A stretch of 8,586 bases of DNA from an uncultured Collinsella sp. (GTDB lineage: Bacteria > Actinomycetota > Coriobacteriia > Coriobacteriales > Coriobacteriaceae), in the NCBI GenBank assembly GCA_902494945.1, contig CABUVF010000086.1, positions 1 to 8,586 of the forward strand, read 5' to 3'. Below the pieces are notes generated by a model that searched no databases, was not told the DNA's origin, and worked only from the letters and a program-made list of their open reading frames with translations. The position numbers and the translations under genes were made by a program. Position 1 is the stretch's first letter. Every line of letters starts with the position of its first letter. Below are positions 1 through 6,286 of the stretch, piece after piece.

Positions 1-410
1 AGCCACTCAAAGCCCGCCGGGATAATGATGAAGTAGCAGAAGATGGCACCCAGGAAGAACAGCACCGTCGAGGCGAGCACCGTGGGCACAACCCATTTGC
101 GCTCGTTGGGGCGCAGCGCCGGCAGGAAAAATGCCAGGATCTGCCAGATGATCATGGGCGTGCACATGACCACGGCCATCTTGATGGCAAGCGAGAAGCG
201 CAGGCCAAAGCCGCCGAGCGTGGTGGTGATGTAGAACTTCCCGTCCGGCACAAAGGAGCGGATGGGATCTTCCAGGATGTCGAGCACTACAGGCGTGGCG
301 AAATACAGCACGATAGCGGCGGCAAACACCGACACGACCACGATGGTCAGGCGGCGACGGAGTTCTCCCAGGTGATCGAAAAGCGGCATGCGCGCAGGTC
401 CGATAGGCAT
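1..410 (-). CDS. tatC: Sec-independent (twin-arginine) protein translocase TatC, N-terminal part, cut by the window edge
   Basis: TatC is the membrane core of the twin-arginine translocase. It binds the RR signal peptide of folded proteins and recruits TatA-type subunits to move them across the cytoplasmic membrane. The 136 visible residues begin MPIGPARMPLFDHLGELRRR. They show the family N-terminal signature HLGELRRRL (residues 13-21, with the conserved Glu15 and Arg17), a first membrane span at about 21-46, the periplasmic Pro49, and the cytoplasmic FFLPALRPNER segment with Glu103 before a further span. Two more hydrophobic stretches lie at about 73-97 and 107-131. The ATG at 410 overlaps the TAA of the upstream tatA/B gene by one base and has an AAGGGAGG site (420-427), so the two are translationally coupled. 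A second in-frame Met at residue 8 is a less likely start. The C-terminal half lies outside the window. Confidence 0.95.
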   Translation of the reverse strand, partial: MPIGPARMPLFDHLGELRRRLTIVVVSVFAAAIVLYFATPVVLDILEDPIRSFVPDGKFYITTTLGGFGLRFSLAIKMAVVMCTPMIIWQILAFFLPALRPNERKWVVPTVLASTVLFFLGAIFCYFIIIPAGFEW

Positions 411-1003
411 TACTCATCGCCTCCCTTCGAGGCGTCGGCGGCGGCAGTGTCGTCCTCGGCCTCGAGCTCGCGAGCGAGCTGGTCGACGACGGCCTTGCGC
501 TTGCGGGGACGACGGGCGTAGAGGTCAGCCGTCGTGGGCTCTGCCGGCTCGGGCTCGGGCTCTGCAGCAGGCTCGGGCTCGACAGCGGCTGTGGCCTCGG
601 ACTCGGCACCTGCGGGCTCGACGCCCTCGGTCGCAGGCTCCTCGGCAGCGCCCTCGCCCTCAGCAGCACCCTCGCTTGCGGCCTTCTCGGCAGCAAGACG
701 GGCGCGACGCTCGGCAAAGGTCTCCTTCTTGGCGGGCGCTGCCTTCTCGGCGGCATCCTCGTCCGCATCGGAATCGTCGTCGGTCGCAGCGGCCTTCTTG
801 GGCTTGACCGGGGCCGACGCGGCCTCGCTTACCGGATCGATAATCTCGGACTGAACAACGGCCGTCATCTTTTCCTGCGTCTCGCGGAACTGACGGATGG
901 CACGGCCGATCGTGCGGCCCATCTGCGGGAGCTTATCCGGGCCAAACAGCAAAAAGCCGAAGACCACGATGATCGCGAGCTCACCCTCTCCAATACCAAA
1001 CAC
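410..1003 (-). CDS. tatA: Twin-arginine translocase TatA/TatB-family subunit with a long acidic tail
   Basis: This is the single-span partner of TatC in twin-arginine export. I chose the GTG at 1003, giving 197 residues, because it yields the family N-terminus MFGIGEGELA and has GGAGG five bases upstream (1009-1013); longer upstream readings add residues unlike the family. The protein has a short membrane helix (about 9-20), the hinge FGPDKLP (20-26) and an amphipathic helix (27-53). A long Ala/Glu/Pro-rich acidic tail (about 60-160) follows, then a basic patch RRPRKRK (164-170) and an acidic end. Glu8 is the TatB-like residue, while the FGP hinge is common in TatA, so A versus B cannot be settled here. 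It overlaps tatC by one base. At 197 residues it is longer than typical TatA (about 60-90), nearer to TatB lengths. Confidence 0.9.
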   Translation of the reverse strand: MFGIGEGELAIIVVFGFLLFGPDKLPQMGRTIGRAIRQFRETQEKMTAVVQSEIIDPVSEAASAPVKPKKAAATDDDSDADEDAAEKAAPAKKETFAERRARLAAEKAASEGAAEGEGAAEEPATEGVEPAGAESEATAAVEPEPAAEPEPEPAEPTTADLYARRPRKRKAVVDQLARELEAEDDTAAADASKGGDE

Positions 1004-1078
1004 ACATACCTCCAAGGCTCGATGTGAGTCGAGCCCGCACCGCGCCATTCGGCCGGAACTCGTCTATTCATTCGGTCA

Positions 1079-1084
1079 AGTATA
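1079..1084 (-). promoter_or_regulatory. Possible -10 element for tatA/tatC
   Basis: On the minus strand this reads TATACT, five of six to the TATAAT consensus, about 75 bases before the tatA/B start. The same octamer, CTATACTT, recurs upstream of the aminotransferase gene (2882-2889). No convincing -35 lies at normal spacing, because that position falls inside a hairpin (1085-1112). The call rests on the hexamer and its position only. Confidence 0.25.
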
Positions 1085-1112
1085 GCGCCCGGACGCCAAA
1101 ACGTCCGAGCGC
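1085..1112 (-). terminator. Hairpin after the STAS gene, weak intrinsic terminator or leader stem
   Basis: Arms 1085-1095 and 1102-1112 pair over 10 of 11 positions (GCGC, one mismatch, CGGACG) around a six-base loop. It lies 44 bases past the STAS stop codon, where a terminator is expected. On the minus strand it is followed by TATACTTG rather than a U run, so termination would be weak. It may instead separate the STAS and tat transcripts or sit at the start of the tat transcript. Confidence 0.4.
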
Positions 1113-1156
1113 ATCACAAACATATGCCAAACGGCACGCCCTTTTGGGGACAAAGA

Positions 1157-1471
1157 TTATGCAGCGGTGATCGAAATCTCTTGGTCGACACCCAACAGCT
1201 GAACCACGCGCATCACCGGAGGCTGCACATTGGTGCAGCTAAAGCGCTTACCGTGGTCGACCGCGTGGTGCGCGGCGCCCACAAGCACGCCAATGCCCGT
1301 CGAATCGATGTAGCTCACCTGGGCAAAATCGAGCTCAACGGCCTCAGTGGGCTGCTCGAGCGCCAGGTCGATGGCATTACGCAGGCTATCGGCGTTAGAG
1401 ATATCGATCTCGCCGGTGACCTTAATGGTGTAGAGCTCTGGCGTGGGGTTGGTGGAAATACCCAAATCCAT
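1157..1471 (-). CDS. STAS-domain protein, anti-sigma factor antagonist type
   Basis: This 104-residue protein is a single STAS domain of the SpoIIAA/RsbV type. In that family the unphosphorylated protein binds a serine-kinase anti-sigma factor and frees the sigma factor; phosphorylation of a conserved serine turns it off. The sequence shows the N-terminal strand pattern TIKVTGEIDISNADSLRNAI (about 15-34) and the hallmark DSTGIGVLVGA starting at Asp56, with Ser57 at the expected phosphorylation position. Its length matches the family. The ATG at 1471 has AAAGGAG seven bases upstream (1479-1485). It follows the aminotransferase gene by 65 bases on the same strand and may be cotranscribed with it. 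No anti-sigma kinase, PP2C phosphatase or sigma factor is in the window, so its partners are unknown. A structural or lipid-asymmetry STAS role (MlaB-like) is possible but less likely. Confidence 0.9.
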   Translation of the reverse strand: MDLGISTNPTPELYTIKVTGEIDISNADSLRNAIDLALEQPTEAVELDFAQVSYIDSTGIGVLVGAAHHAVDHGKRFSCTNVQPPVMRVVQLLGVDQEISITAA

Positions 1472-1536
1472 GTATACGCTCCTTTACGTATCGAAAGTGC
1501 GGATAGTACTGGGCCGGACTTGCGGGGCCATACGCG

Positions 1537-2820
1537 CTAGGCGCGCTCGGCACGCGCAAGCTCGGCAGTGACGAGCTTGACGGCCAGCACCAGCACATCG
1601 AGCGCGGCCTCCAGGTCCTCGACCGTGGGATAGCTCGGCGCGATGCGGATGTTGGTGTCGCGCGGGTCCTTGCCATAGGGCCAGGTAGCACCGGCCGGCG
1701 TGAGCTTGACGCCCAGGTCGGCGCAAAGCGCGGCGACCTTCTGGGCCGAGCCCTCGGGACCATCGAAGCTCACAAAGTAGCCGCCGCGGGGGTGCGTCCA
1801 GGTGGCACAGCCCGTGTCGCCCAAGCCCTCGGTGAGCTTGCGCTCGACGGCCTCAAAGCGCGGGCGCAGGAACTCGGCATGCTTTTTCATGTGCTCCTTG
1901 ACCGCCTCGATGGTGGGAAGGAAGCGCACGTGACGCAGCTGGTTGAGCTTGTCGGCGCTAATAAGACCAGCCTTCAGGCGCTTGGAGAACTCGGCGATGA
2001 CCGCGGGGCTCGCACCGATAAAGCCGATGCCGGCACCCGGGAAGGTGATCTTGGACGTCGAGGCAAAGGCCACCACGCGGTCCTCGGTGCCCGCCGCGCG
2101 AGCGAGGTCAAAGATGTTTGCGAGCTCGTCGGTCTCGTCGTACAGGTCGTGCACGCAGTAGGCGTTGTCCCAGAAGATGCGGAAATCGGGCGCGGCCGTG
2201 GGCATCTCGACCAGGCGACGCACGGTGTCCTCGCTAAAGGTGATGCCCGTGGGGTTGGAATACTTGGGCACGCACCAGATGCCCTTGATGGAGTCGTCGG
2301 TGGCAACCAGGCGCTCAACCTTGGCCATGTCGGGGCCGTTGTCGGTCATCGCGACGGGGACGTTCTCGATACCCAGATCGGCGGTGATGCCAAAGTGGCG
2401 GTCGTAGCCGGGAACAGGGCACAGGAACTTGACCTTCTTGCCGTCGTGGGCAGCCTCGTAGGCATCCCAGGGCTCGCTGCCGCACGAGCCGCAGCGCCAG
2501 AACATGCCGGCGATGTCATGCTCGATCAAAAGGCTCGACGAACCCAGCACGAGCGTCTGCTCGGCGGGGCAGCCCAGGAACTCCCCTGCCAACTTGCGTG
2601 CCGAAGGAATACCCTCGAAGCAGCCGTAGTTGGAGCAGTCGACGCTGCCGTCGTGCAGATCGGCGTCGGCATTGAGAATATCGAGCATGGGGCGCGAGAT
2701 GTCCACCTGGGAAGGCGACGGCTTGCCGCGGGCCATATCGAGCGCCAGGCCCTTGGCCTTGACCTCGGCGACCTCGGCCTTGAGCGCCTCGATGGCGGCA
2801 TCGAGTTCGGTGGTTTCCAT
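1537..2820 (-). CDS. Class Ic aspartate-type aminotransferase (PLP-dependent, fold type I)
   Basis: This 427-residue PLP enzyme most resembles the actinobacterial Ic aspartate aminotransferase group (Corynebacterium AspT type), which moves an amino group between aspartate and 2-oxoglutarate. The N-terminal motif LALDMARGKPSPSQVD (about 25-40) is typical of that group. The PLP site is visible: GSSSLL near 93-98, SNPTG at 188-192, DNAY at 218-221, the catalytic Schiff-base lysine Lys257 in STSK, and a carboxylate-binding arginine in NIRIAPSYP (about Arg392). The length is normal for the group and no break is seen. The ATG at 2820 gives the expected N-terminus, but its ribosome site is weak (AGAAG immediately upstream). 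It is divergent from the 84-residue gene at 2992 and upstream of the STAS gene. Substrate specificity is inferred from the group; some relatives are annotated only as aminotransferases or MocR-like. Confidence 0.92.
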   Translation of the reverse strand: METTELDAAIEALKAEVAEVKAKGLALDMARGKPSPSQVDISRPMLDILNADADLHDGSVDCSNYGCFEGIPSARKLAGEFLGCPAEQTLVLGSSSLLIEHDIAGMFWRCGSCGSEPWDAYEAAHDGKKVKFLCPVPGYDRHFGITADLGIENVPVAMTDNGPDMAKVERLVATDDSIKGIWCVPKYSNPTGITFSEDTVRRLVEMPTAAPDFRIFWDNAYCVHDLYDETDELANIFDLARAAGTEDRVVAFASTSKITFPGAGIGFIGASPAVIAEFSKRLKAGLISADKLNQLRHVRFLPTIEAVKEHMKKHAEFLRPRFEAVERKLTEGLGDTGCATWTHPRGGYFVSFDGPEGSAQKVAALCADLGVKLTPAGATWPYGKDPRDTNIRIAPSYPTVEDLEAALDVLVLAVKLVTAELARAERA

Positions 2821-2882
2821 CTTCTGGTAGATCGTCTGCTTGGGTGCGACCTTTCGCGAAGCGGGACGTTGCAGTTCGTCTA

Positions 2883-2888
2883 AGTATA
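2883..2888 (-). promoter_or_regulatory. Possible -10 element for the aminotransferase gene
   Basis: TATACT on the minus strand, five of six to consensus, within the same CTATACTT octamer seen upstream of tatA/B. It is 62 bases before the aminotransferase ATG in the divergent gap 2821-2991. The -35 position at 17-base spacing reads ATAACG, only three of six, so support is weak. Confidence 0.3.
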
Positions 2889-2991
2889 GACCGCCACCGC
2901 CGCAACGTTATGAAGCCGTGATAGATTAAGTTCATCGCAATGAATTACGACATCGCCGCGCATGCCGGCGCGGGGCGGCCAAGGAGGCACT

Positions 2992-3246
2992 ATGGAGTAC
3001 GGATCGTTTCAGGCCGAGGAATTCGGCGACTTGCAGCGCCTGGTCGACGGACTGTTTTACGACCGCCACGCCATCGACCGCCTGGATCTGATCGTACAGG
3101 CCGAAATCTTGGACCTGGCGCCCGACCTCATGGAGATCGTGAATCTTTTGCCGCCCGGCTACTACGACCGCCAGTCACTTTGCGACCAGCTCAACTCCGC
3201 CTTGGCCGCCCACGGCTGGGGCGCCGTCTACGGAACGGTGGAATAA
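2992..3246 (+). CDS. Small acidic protein of unknown function (84 residues)
   Basis: I do not recognise this protein. The ATG at 2992 is chosen over an in-frame ATG at 2962 because AAGGAGG lies just upstream (2981-2987, four-base spacer). It has 15 Asp/Glu against four Arg and no Lys, so it is strongly acidic. There is no signal peptide or membrane span, so it is presumably cytoplasmic. Hydrophobic/acidic heptad-like stretches (about 10-52) suggest helices. A Pro-Pro-Gly-Tyr-Tyr turn (54-58) follows, then a second helical part and a Trp/Gly/Tyr-rich end (75-84). One Cys (64) is present. The gene is the only plus-strand gene here, divergent from the aminotransferase and convergent with nhaA. 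Its strong ribosome site and codon use like its neighbours support a real gene. It is too small to be an enzyme of an obvious type; a regulatory or partner-binding role is only a guess. Confidence 0.75.
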   Translation: MEYGSFQAEEFGDLQRLVDGLFYDRHAIDRLDLIVQAEILDLAPDLMEIVNLLPPGYYDRQSLCDQLNSALAAHGWGAVYGTVE

Positions 3247-3619
3247 GCCTCGAGGCCGGCAATTTGGCCCGCTTCCCGACCTTGGCGAGGCTTGTTTTAG
3301 GGCTTGTGGCCAAAAAAGGGCAAATATGAGTACTGTTACCTTTTTAGTAGCAGCGATTTTTGGTCGAAATCGGCAAAACTCGACTTGAAACTTCCTAATA
3401 ACCGTCAGCTAGCGCCAAATTGGAAGTCGATGGTCACTCATTAACGTACAGTTCTTATAACTTTGTTCATTATTTTCCGCACCTAAAATGATACGCCGTT
3501 TGTGACAGTACTCACAAACGGCGTTTTTTGACCACTGGCGTGTCTGGCAGGCGGCAAGCACCGCCAGAATCCGCATTTTGGACGCGCCCGAATCGGTTCT
3601 GGAGCCGGTTTTCGCGCTC
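3247..3619. other. Convergent intergenic region with a low-GC island
   Basis: This 373-base stretch lies between the 84-residue gene and nhaA, whose 3' ends face each other. By hand count 3301-3530 is about 41% GC, clearly lower than the surrounding GC-rich genes. It holds the terminator at 3494-3529, a small hairpin CGATTT/AAATCG (about 3355-3372), an inverted pair ACTTCC/GGAAGT (about 3390-3426), and TGAGTACTGT (3327-3336) complementary to the terminator loop region (3505-3514). A 20-codon reading frame at 3326-3388 with a weak AAAGGG upstream is too short to call. A further imperfect GC-rich inverted repeat (about 3541-3572) has no T-run. No larger gene is seen. Confidence 0.6.
3494..3529 (+). 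terminator. Strong rho-independent terminator
   Basis: A perfect 12-base stem, CGCCGTTTGTGA (3494-3505) with its complement (3512-3523), a six-base loop and six T residues (3524-3529). It fits plus-strand transcripts from the 84-residue gene or a small RNA just upstream. On the minus strand the hairpin is followed by TATCATTTT, so it may also stop nhaA transcripts from the other side. Confidence 0.9.
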
Positions 3620-4978
3620 TTACTCGTCTTTGGGCGAGGGATGCTTGCAGACCACGCTCATGTAGATCATGCCGAGCACGGCTGCGGTGACCGAACCGGC
3701 GAGAATAGCGGCCTTGGCTGCAAGAACCTCAAACTGGGCCGTCGGGAAGGCGAGGCCGCTGATGAGGATCGACATGGTAAAGCCGATACCGCCCAGAATG
3801 CCCACACCGGCGATCATGTGCCAGTTGACATTATGCGGCAACTCGGAAATCTTGAGTTTAACCAGGGCAAACGTCATGCCAAAGATACCGATCGGCTTGC
3901 CCAGCAGCATGCCAAAGTACACGCCGAGCGTCACCGGATCGGTGAGCAGCGTGCTCATGTCCACGCCCACTAAACGAACCTGAGCGTTTACGAACGCAAA
4001 GATCGGCAGGATCACAAAGTTGACCGGCGTGGAGATCAGACGCTCCATGCGGATGAGCGGCGGGGTCACGCGGTGCATGACGCGCTCGACCTTGGTAGTC
4101 GAGACGGTAAAGTCATGCTGGCCCAGGATGTGTGCCTCGTCGTCGTAGCGGTCATCGAGCAGCGGCAGGCACTCGCCCAGCCAATCGGTGAGACTATCGA
4201 GCTTGACGCCGCACTTGGCCGGAATGGTGAAGGCCAGGATGACGCCAGCAAGCGTGGCATGTACGCCGCTCTTGAACATGCAGAACCACAACAGCAGACC
4301 CAGTACCGAATACGGGGCAAGGCGGTAATGTTGCGTCTTGTTGAGCCACACGAGCGCGCAGGTCACAAGTGCGGCGGCGCCCAACCAAAACGGATTGGGG
4401 CTCTGACCGTAGAAAATGGCGATGGCGGCGATGGAAATCAGATCGTCGGCGATGGCGAGCGTCGAGAAGAACACGCGCACGCCGTTGGGCACGCGGTTGC
4501 CCAAAAGCGACAGCACGCCCAGCGCAAAGGCAATATCGGTTGCCATGGGAATGGCCCAGCCGTTATGCGCGCCGGCATGGTTAAAGATCAGGTAGATGCA
4601 GGCGGGAACGACGACGCCGCCCACGGCCGCCAGCATGGGAAGCATGGCCTGACGCGGATTCTTGAGCTCGCCGACCGTCATCTCGTACTTAAGCTCAATG
4701 CCCACCAACAAAAAGAAAATCGCCATGAGGAAGTCGTTGACGAAAAGCTCAACGGTGAGACCGGCCGTAAGATTGCCCAGACCCACATACAGCGGGGTCT
4801 CCAAAAAGTGGTGGATGGCCTCGTAGGCATCGGTATTGGCGCAAATGACGGCGGCGATGGCGGCGAAGACCATGACGGCGGCGGAAATCGTGCCGTTCTC
4901 GGCGATGCGCTCCCAAATGTCGTGACGTTCAAAGCGCTTGCGCTCACGAACGTTGAACAGCTGCTCAGTTGCTGCCAT
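3620..4978 (-). CDS. nhaA: Na+/H+ antiporter NhaA
   Basis: NhaA exchanges internal Na+ (or Li+) for external protons across the cytoplasmic membrane and supports pH and sodium homeostasis. The 452-residue protein carries the family signatures: FFLLVGIELKYE (about 88-99), ATDIAFALGVLSLLG (146-160) with Asp148, TLAIADDL with the ion-binding pair Asp178-Asp179, GKPIGI with Lys361 (the conserved transmembrane lysine), and GIGFTMSI (397-404). Many hydrophobic spans fit the 12-helix fold. It is longer than the E. coli protein (388) because of a hydrophilic cytoplasmic insert at about 255-300, rich in Asp and His, and a short N-terminal extension. The ATG at 4978 is supported by AAAGGAG shortly upstream. 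It is separated from ppaC by two terminators and a structured leader, which suggests regulated, independent expression. Confidence 0.97.
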   Translation of the reverse strand: MAATEQLFNVRERKRFERHDIWERIAENGTISAAVMVFAAIAAVICANTDAYEAIHHFLETPLYVGLGNLTAGLTVELFVNDFLMAIFFLLVGIELKYEMTVGELKNPRQAMLPMLAAVGGVVVPACIYLIFNHAGAHNGWAIPMATDIAFALGVLSLLGNRVPNGVRVFFSTLAIADDLISIAAIAIFYGQSPNPFWLGAAALVTCALVWLNKTQHYRLAPYSVLGLLLWFCMFKSGVHATLAGVILAFTIPAKCGVKLDSLTDWLGECLPLLDDRYDDEAHILGQHDFTVSTTKVERVMHRVTPPLIRMERLISTPVNFVILPIFAFVNAQVRLVGVDMSTLLTDPVTLGVYFGMLLGKPIGIFGMTFALVKLKISELPHNVNWHMIAGVGILGGIGFTMSILISGLAFPTAQFEVLAAKAAILAGSVTAAVLGMIYMSVVCKHPSPKDE

Positions 4979-5186
4979 GGGCGGCTCCTTTCACGGGAAA
5001 GCTCCCGTCTTAAAAAAGCACGGCCCGCCCAAGTGGCGGCGCCGCGCTCTAACGTATTACGCTTGCATCTAGCCTACCCTGCACGACAAGCACGCAGGCG
5101 TGGCCGAAAAGCGGAACCACAGGTTGAACATTATTTGCTCAACGGCACGGGCACGCCTGTCCAAGAGACTGCGCGGCGCCGTGCAC
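4979..5186 (-). promoter_or_regulatory. Structured nhaA leader, candidate attenuator or riboswitch
   Basis: The gap between the ppaC terminator and nhaA folds well as minus-strand RNA. A long-range stem pairs 5095-5102 with 5152-5159 (eight perfect pairs, then a mismatch and three more). It encloses a hairpin at 5123-5143 whose eight-pair stem needs a G-U pair on the minus strand but would have an A-C mismatch on the plus strand. Downstream lie the terminator at 5012-5047, a small hairpin at 4993-5008 and the ribosome site. No convincing promoter was found. Ion-responsive leaders (the nhaA-I and nhaA-II motifs, reported as lithium riboswitches) are known upstream of nhaA elsewhere, but I cannot match this one to their consensus from memory. 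Confidence 0.45.
5012..5047 (-). terminator. Intrinsic terminator within the nhaA leader
   Basis: On the minus strand, 5047-5035 pairs with 5029-5018 as a 12-pair stem with one bulged G and one G-U pair around a five-base loop. Six U residues follow (5017-5012). It ends only 33 bases before the nhaA ATG, leaving no room for a separate promoter between it and the gene. It therefore probably acts as an attenuator rather than a simple end of an upstream transcript. Confidence 0.75.
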
Positions 5187-5227
5187 AAAAAAACGACCGG
5201 AGCGCGGGGCGTCCGCGATCCGGTCGT
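5187..5227 (-). terminator. Strong rho-independent terminator of ppaC
   Basis: On the minus strand ACGACCGGA (5201-5193 is its partner arm) pairs with TCCGGTCGT over nine bases. A further CGCGG/CCGCG stem sits inside, and a run of seven U follows (5193-5187). It begins about 20 bases past the ppaC stop codon, the expected place for a terminator. Confidence 0.93.
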
Positions 5228-5246
5228 GGCGTTCGGTCAACTAAAC

Positions 5247-6170
5247 CTAGCAGGCGGCCATGATGGGGGCAGCGACCTGCTTCTTACGGGAGAGGACGCC
5301 CGGCATCCAGACGCCGTCGTGCTCGTCGGCAATGCCCAGGCCCTTCTGAGCAGCCTCGGTCTCGCCCTCGAGCAGGACCTGCGAGCCCTCCTCCATGATG
5401 TCGGTGATGCACAGGACAATACCGTCGGCACCCTTCTCGGCGGCGTAGGCGCGCATGGCCTCGCGGATCTCGTCAATCATGCCAAGCGCACGGCTCTTGT
5501 CGACGGTCTCGTACTGGCCGATAAGCAGCTTCTTGCCGGCGGGCTCAAACATCTTGATGTCGTTGCCGACCATCTCGGCTGCAGTGAAGGAGCCGGACGG
5601 ACGGGTGAGGAAGACCTCCATGCCAAACTTGACCGGGTCGACGCCCACCTGCTCGCCGAGCTTGGCGGCGACGGCGCGGTCGACATCGGTGGTGGTGGGG
5701 CTCTTGAGCATGAGCGTGTCGGTCATCATGGCCGAGAGCAGCAGCTTGGCCTGTACGTCGGAAAGCTCAACGCCGAGCACGCCGGCGAGCTTGGTGACGA
5801 TGGTGCAGCTGGAGCCCCAGGGCAGGCAGATGTAGTGCAGCGGGCCGGCGGTCTCGAAGTCGCCGATGCGGTGATGATCGACAACGCCAAAGACCGTGGC
5901 GTCCTTAAGGCCGGCGACGGACTGGGCGGACTCGTTGTGGTCGGTGAGGACGACGAGCTGACCGGCCTCGACGGAATCGATCACGCGGGGCTCGGCAATA
6001 CCGGCATCGGCGAGCAGCTTGGCGGACTCGGCCGGAAGTTGGCCCAGGGCGCAGGCCTCGTAGGTGTTGCCGGCATACTCAACCTGGTTGAGCAGCTGGG
6101 ACAGGACGACGGCGCTCATGATGGCGTCGTTATCGGGGTTCTGGTGACCAAAGACAAGAACGTTTGCCAT
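5247..6170 (-). CDS. ppaC: Manganese-dependent (family II) inorganic pyrophosphatase
   Basis: This cytoplasmic enzyme splits pyrophosphate to phosphate, pulling biosynthetic reactions forward. The 307-residue length matches family II enzymes such as Bacillus PpaC (about 309). The DHH domain comes first: HQNPDND with His9, Asp13 and Asp15, then Asp77 in TDHNE, the DHH triad (98-100) and Asp151 in TDT, which together are the manganese ligands. The C-terminal DHHA2 domain carries SRKKQ (294-298), with the phosphate-binding Arg295 and Lys296. No CBS domains are inserted, so it is the simple unregulated form. The ATG at 6170 has GGAGG six bases upstream (6177-6181). A strong terminator follows, and it seems to be a single-gene unit between the ROK kinase and nhaA. 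Confidence 0.97.
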   Translation of the reverse strand: MANVLVFGHQNPDNDAIMSAVVLSQLLNQVEYAGNTYEACALGQLPAESAKLLADAGIAEPRVIDSVEAGQLVVLTDHNESAQSVAGLKDATVFGVVDHHRIGDFETAGPLHYICLPWGSSCTIVTKLAGVLGVELSDVQAKLLLSAMMTDTLMLKSPTTTDVDRAVAAKLGEQVGVDPVKFGMEVFLTRPSGSFTAAEMVGNDIKMFEPAGKKLLIGQYETVDKSRALGMIDEIREAMRAYAAEKGADGIVLCITDIMEEGSQVLLEGETEAAQKGLGIADEHDGVWMPGVLSRKKQVAAPIMAAC

Positions 6171-6286
6171 GGATATCCTCCACTTGATATGTGTACTTGG
6201 ACGTAGCTATGGTAGCACGCCGATGCCGAGCCTTCGCAGACGGAAGGGCCACGGTATATTTTGGGGCGCAGGCACGGGGGCCAAGG

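Noticed and set aside
388..854. Arg- and Ser/Ala-rich open frames on the plus strand opposite tatA/B
   Set aside because: They are reverse readings of the Ala/Glu/Pro-rich tail codons; the compositional repeats explain them.
1792..2883. A 363-codon open frame on the plus strand opposite the aminotransferase
   Set aside because: It is antisense to a clear PLP enzyme with all motifs intact. GC-rich codon bias opens such shadow frames, and its product shows no family features.
3326..3388. A 20-codon frame (MSTVTFLVAAIFGRNRQNST) with a weak AAAGGG upstream
   Set aside because: Too short and poorly supported to call a gene; noted only as part of the low-GC intergenic stretch.
4073..5263. A 396-codon open frame on the plus strand opposite nhaA
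   Set aside because: Antisense shadow of nhaA that runs through the leader and two terminators; the translation is low-complexity Gly/Asp/His-rich with no recognisable domain.
5100..6206. A 368-codon open frame on the plus strand opposite ppaC
   Set aside because: Antisense shadow; it covers the whole ppaC gene and its terminator and has no domain pattern of its own.
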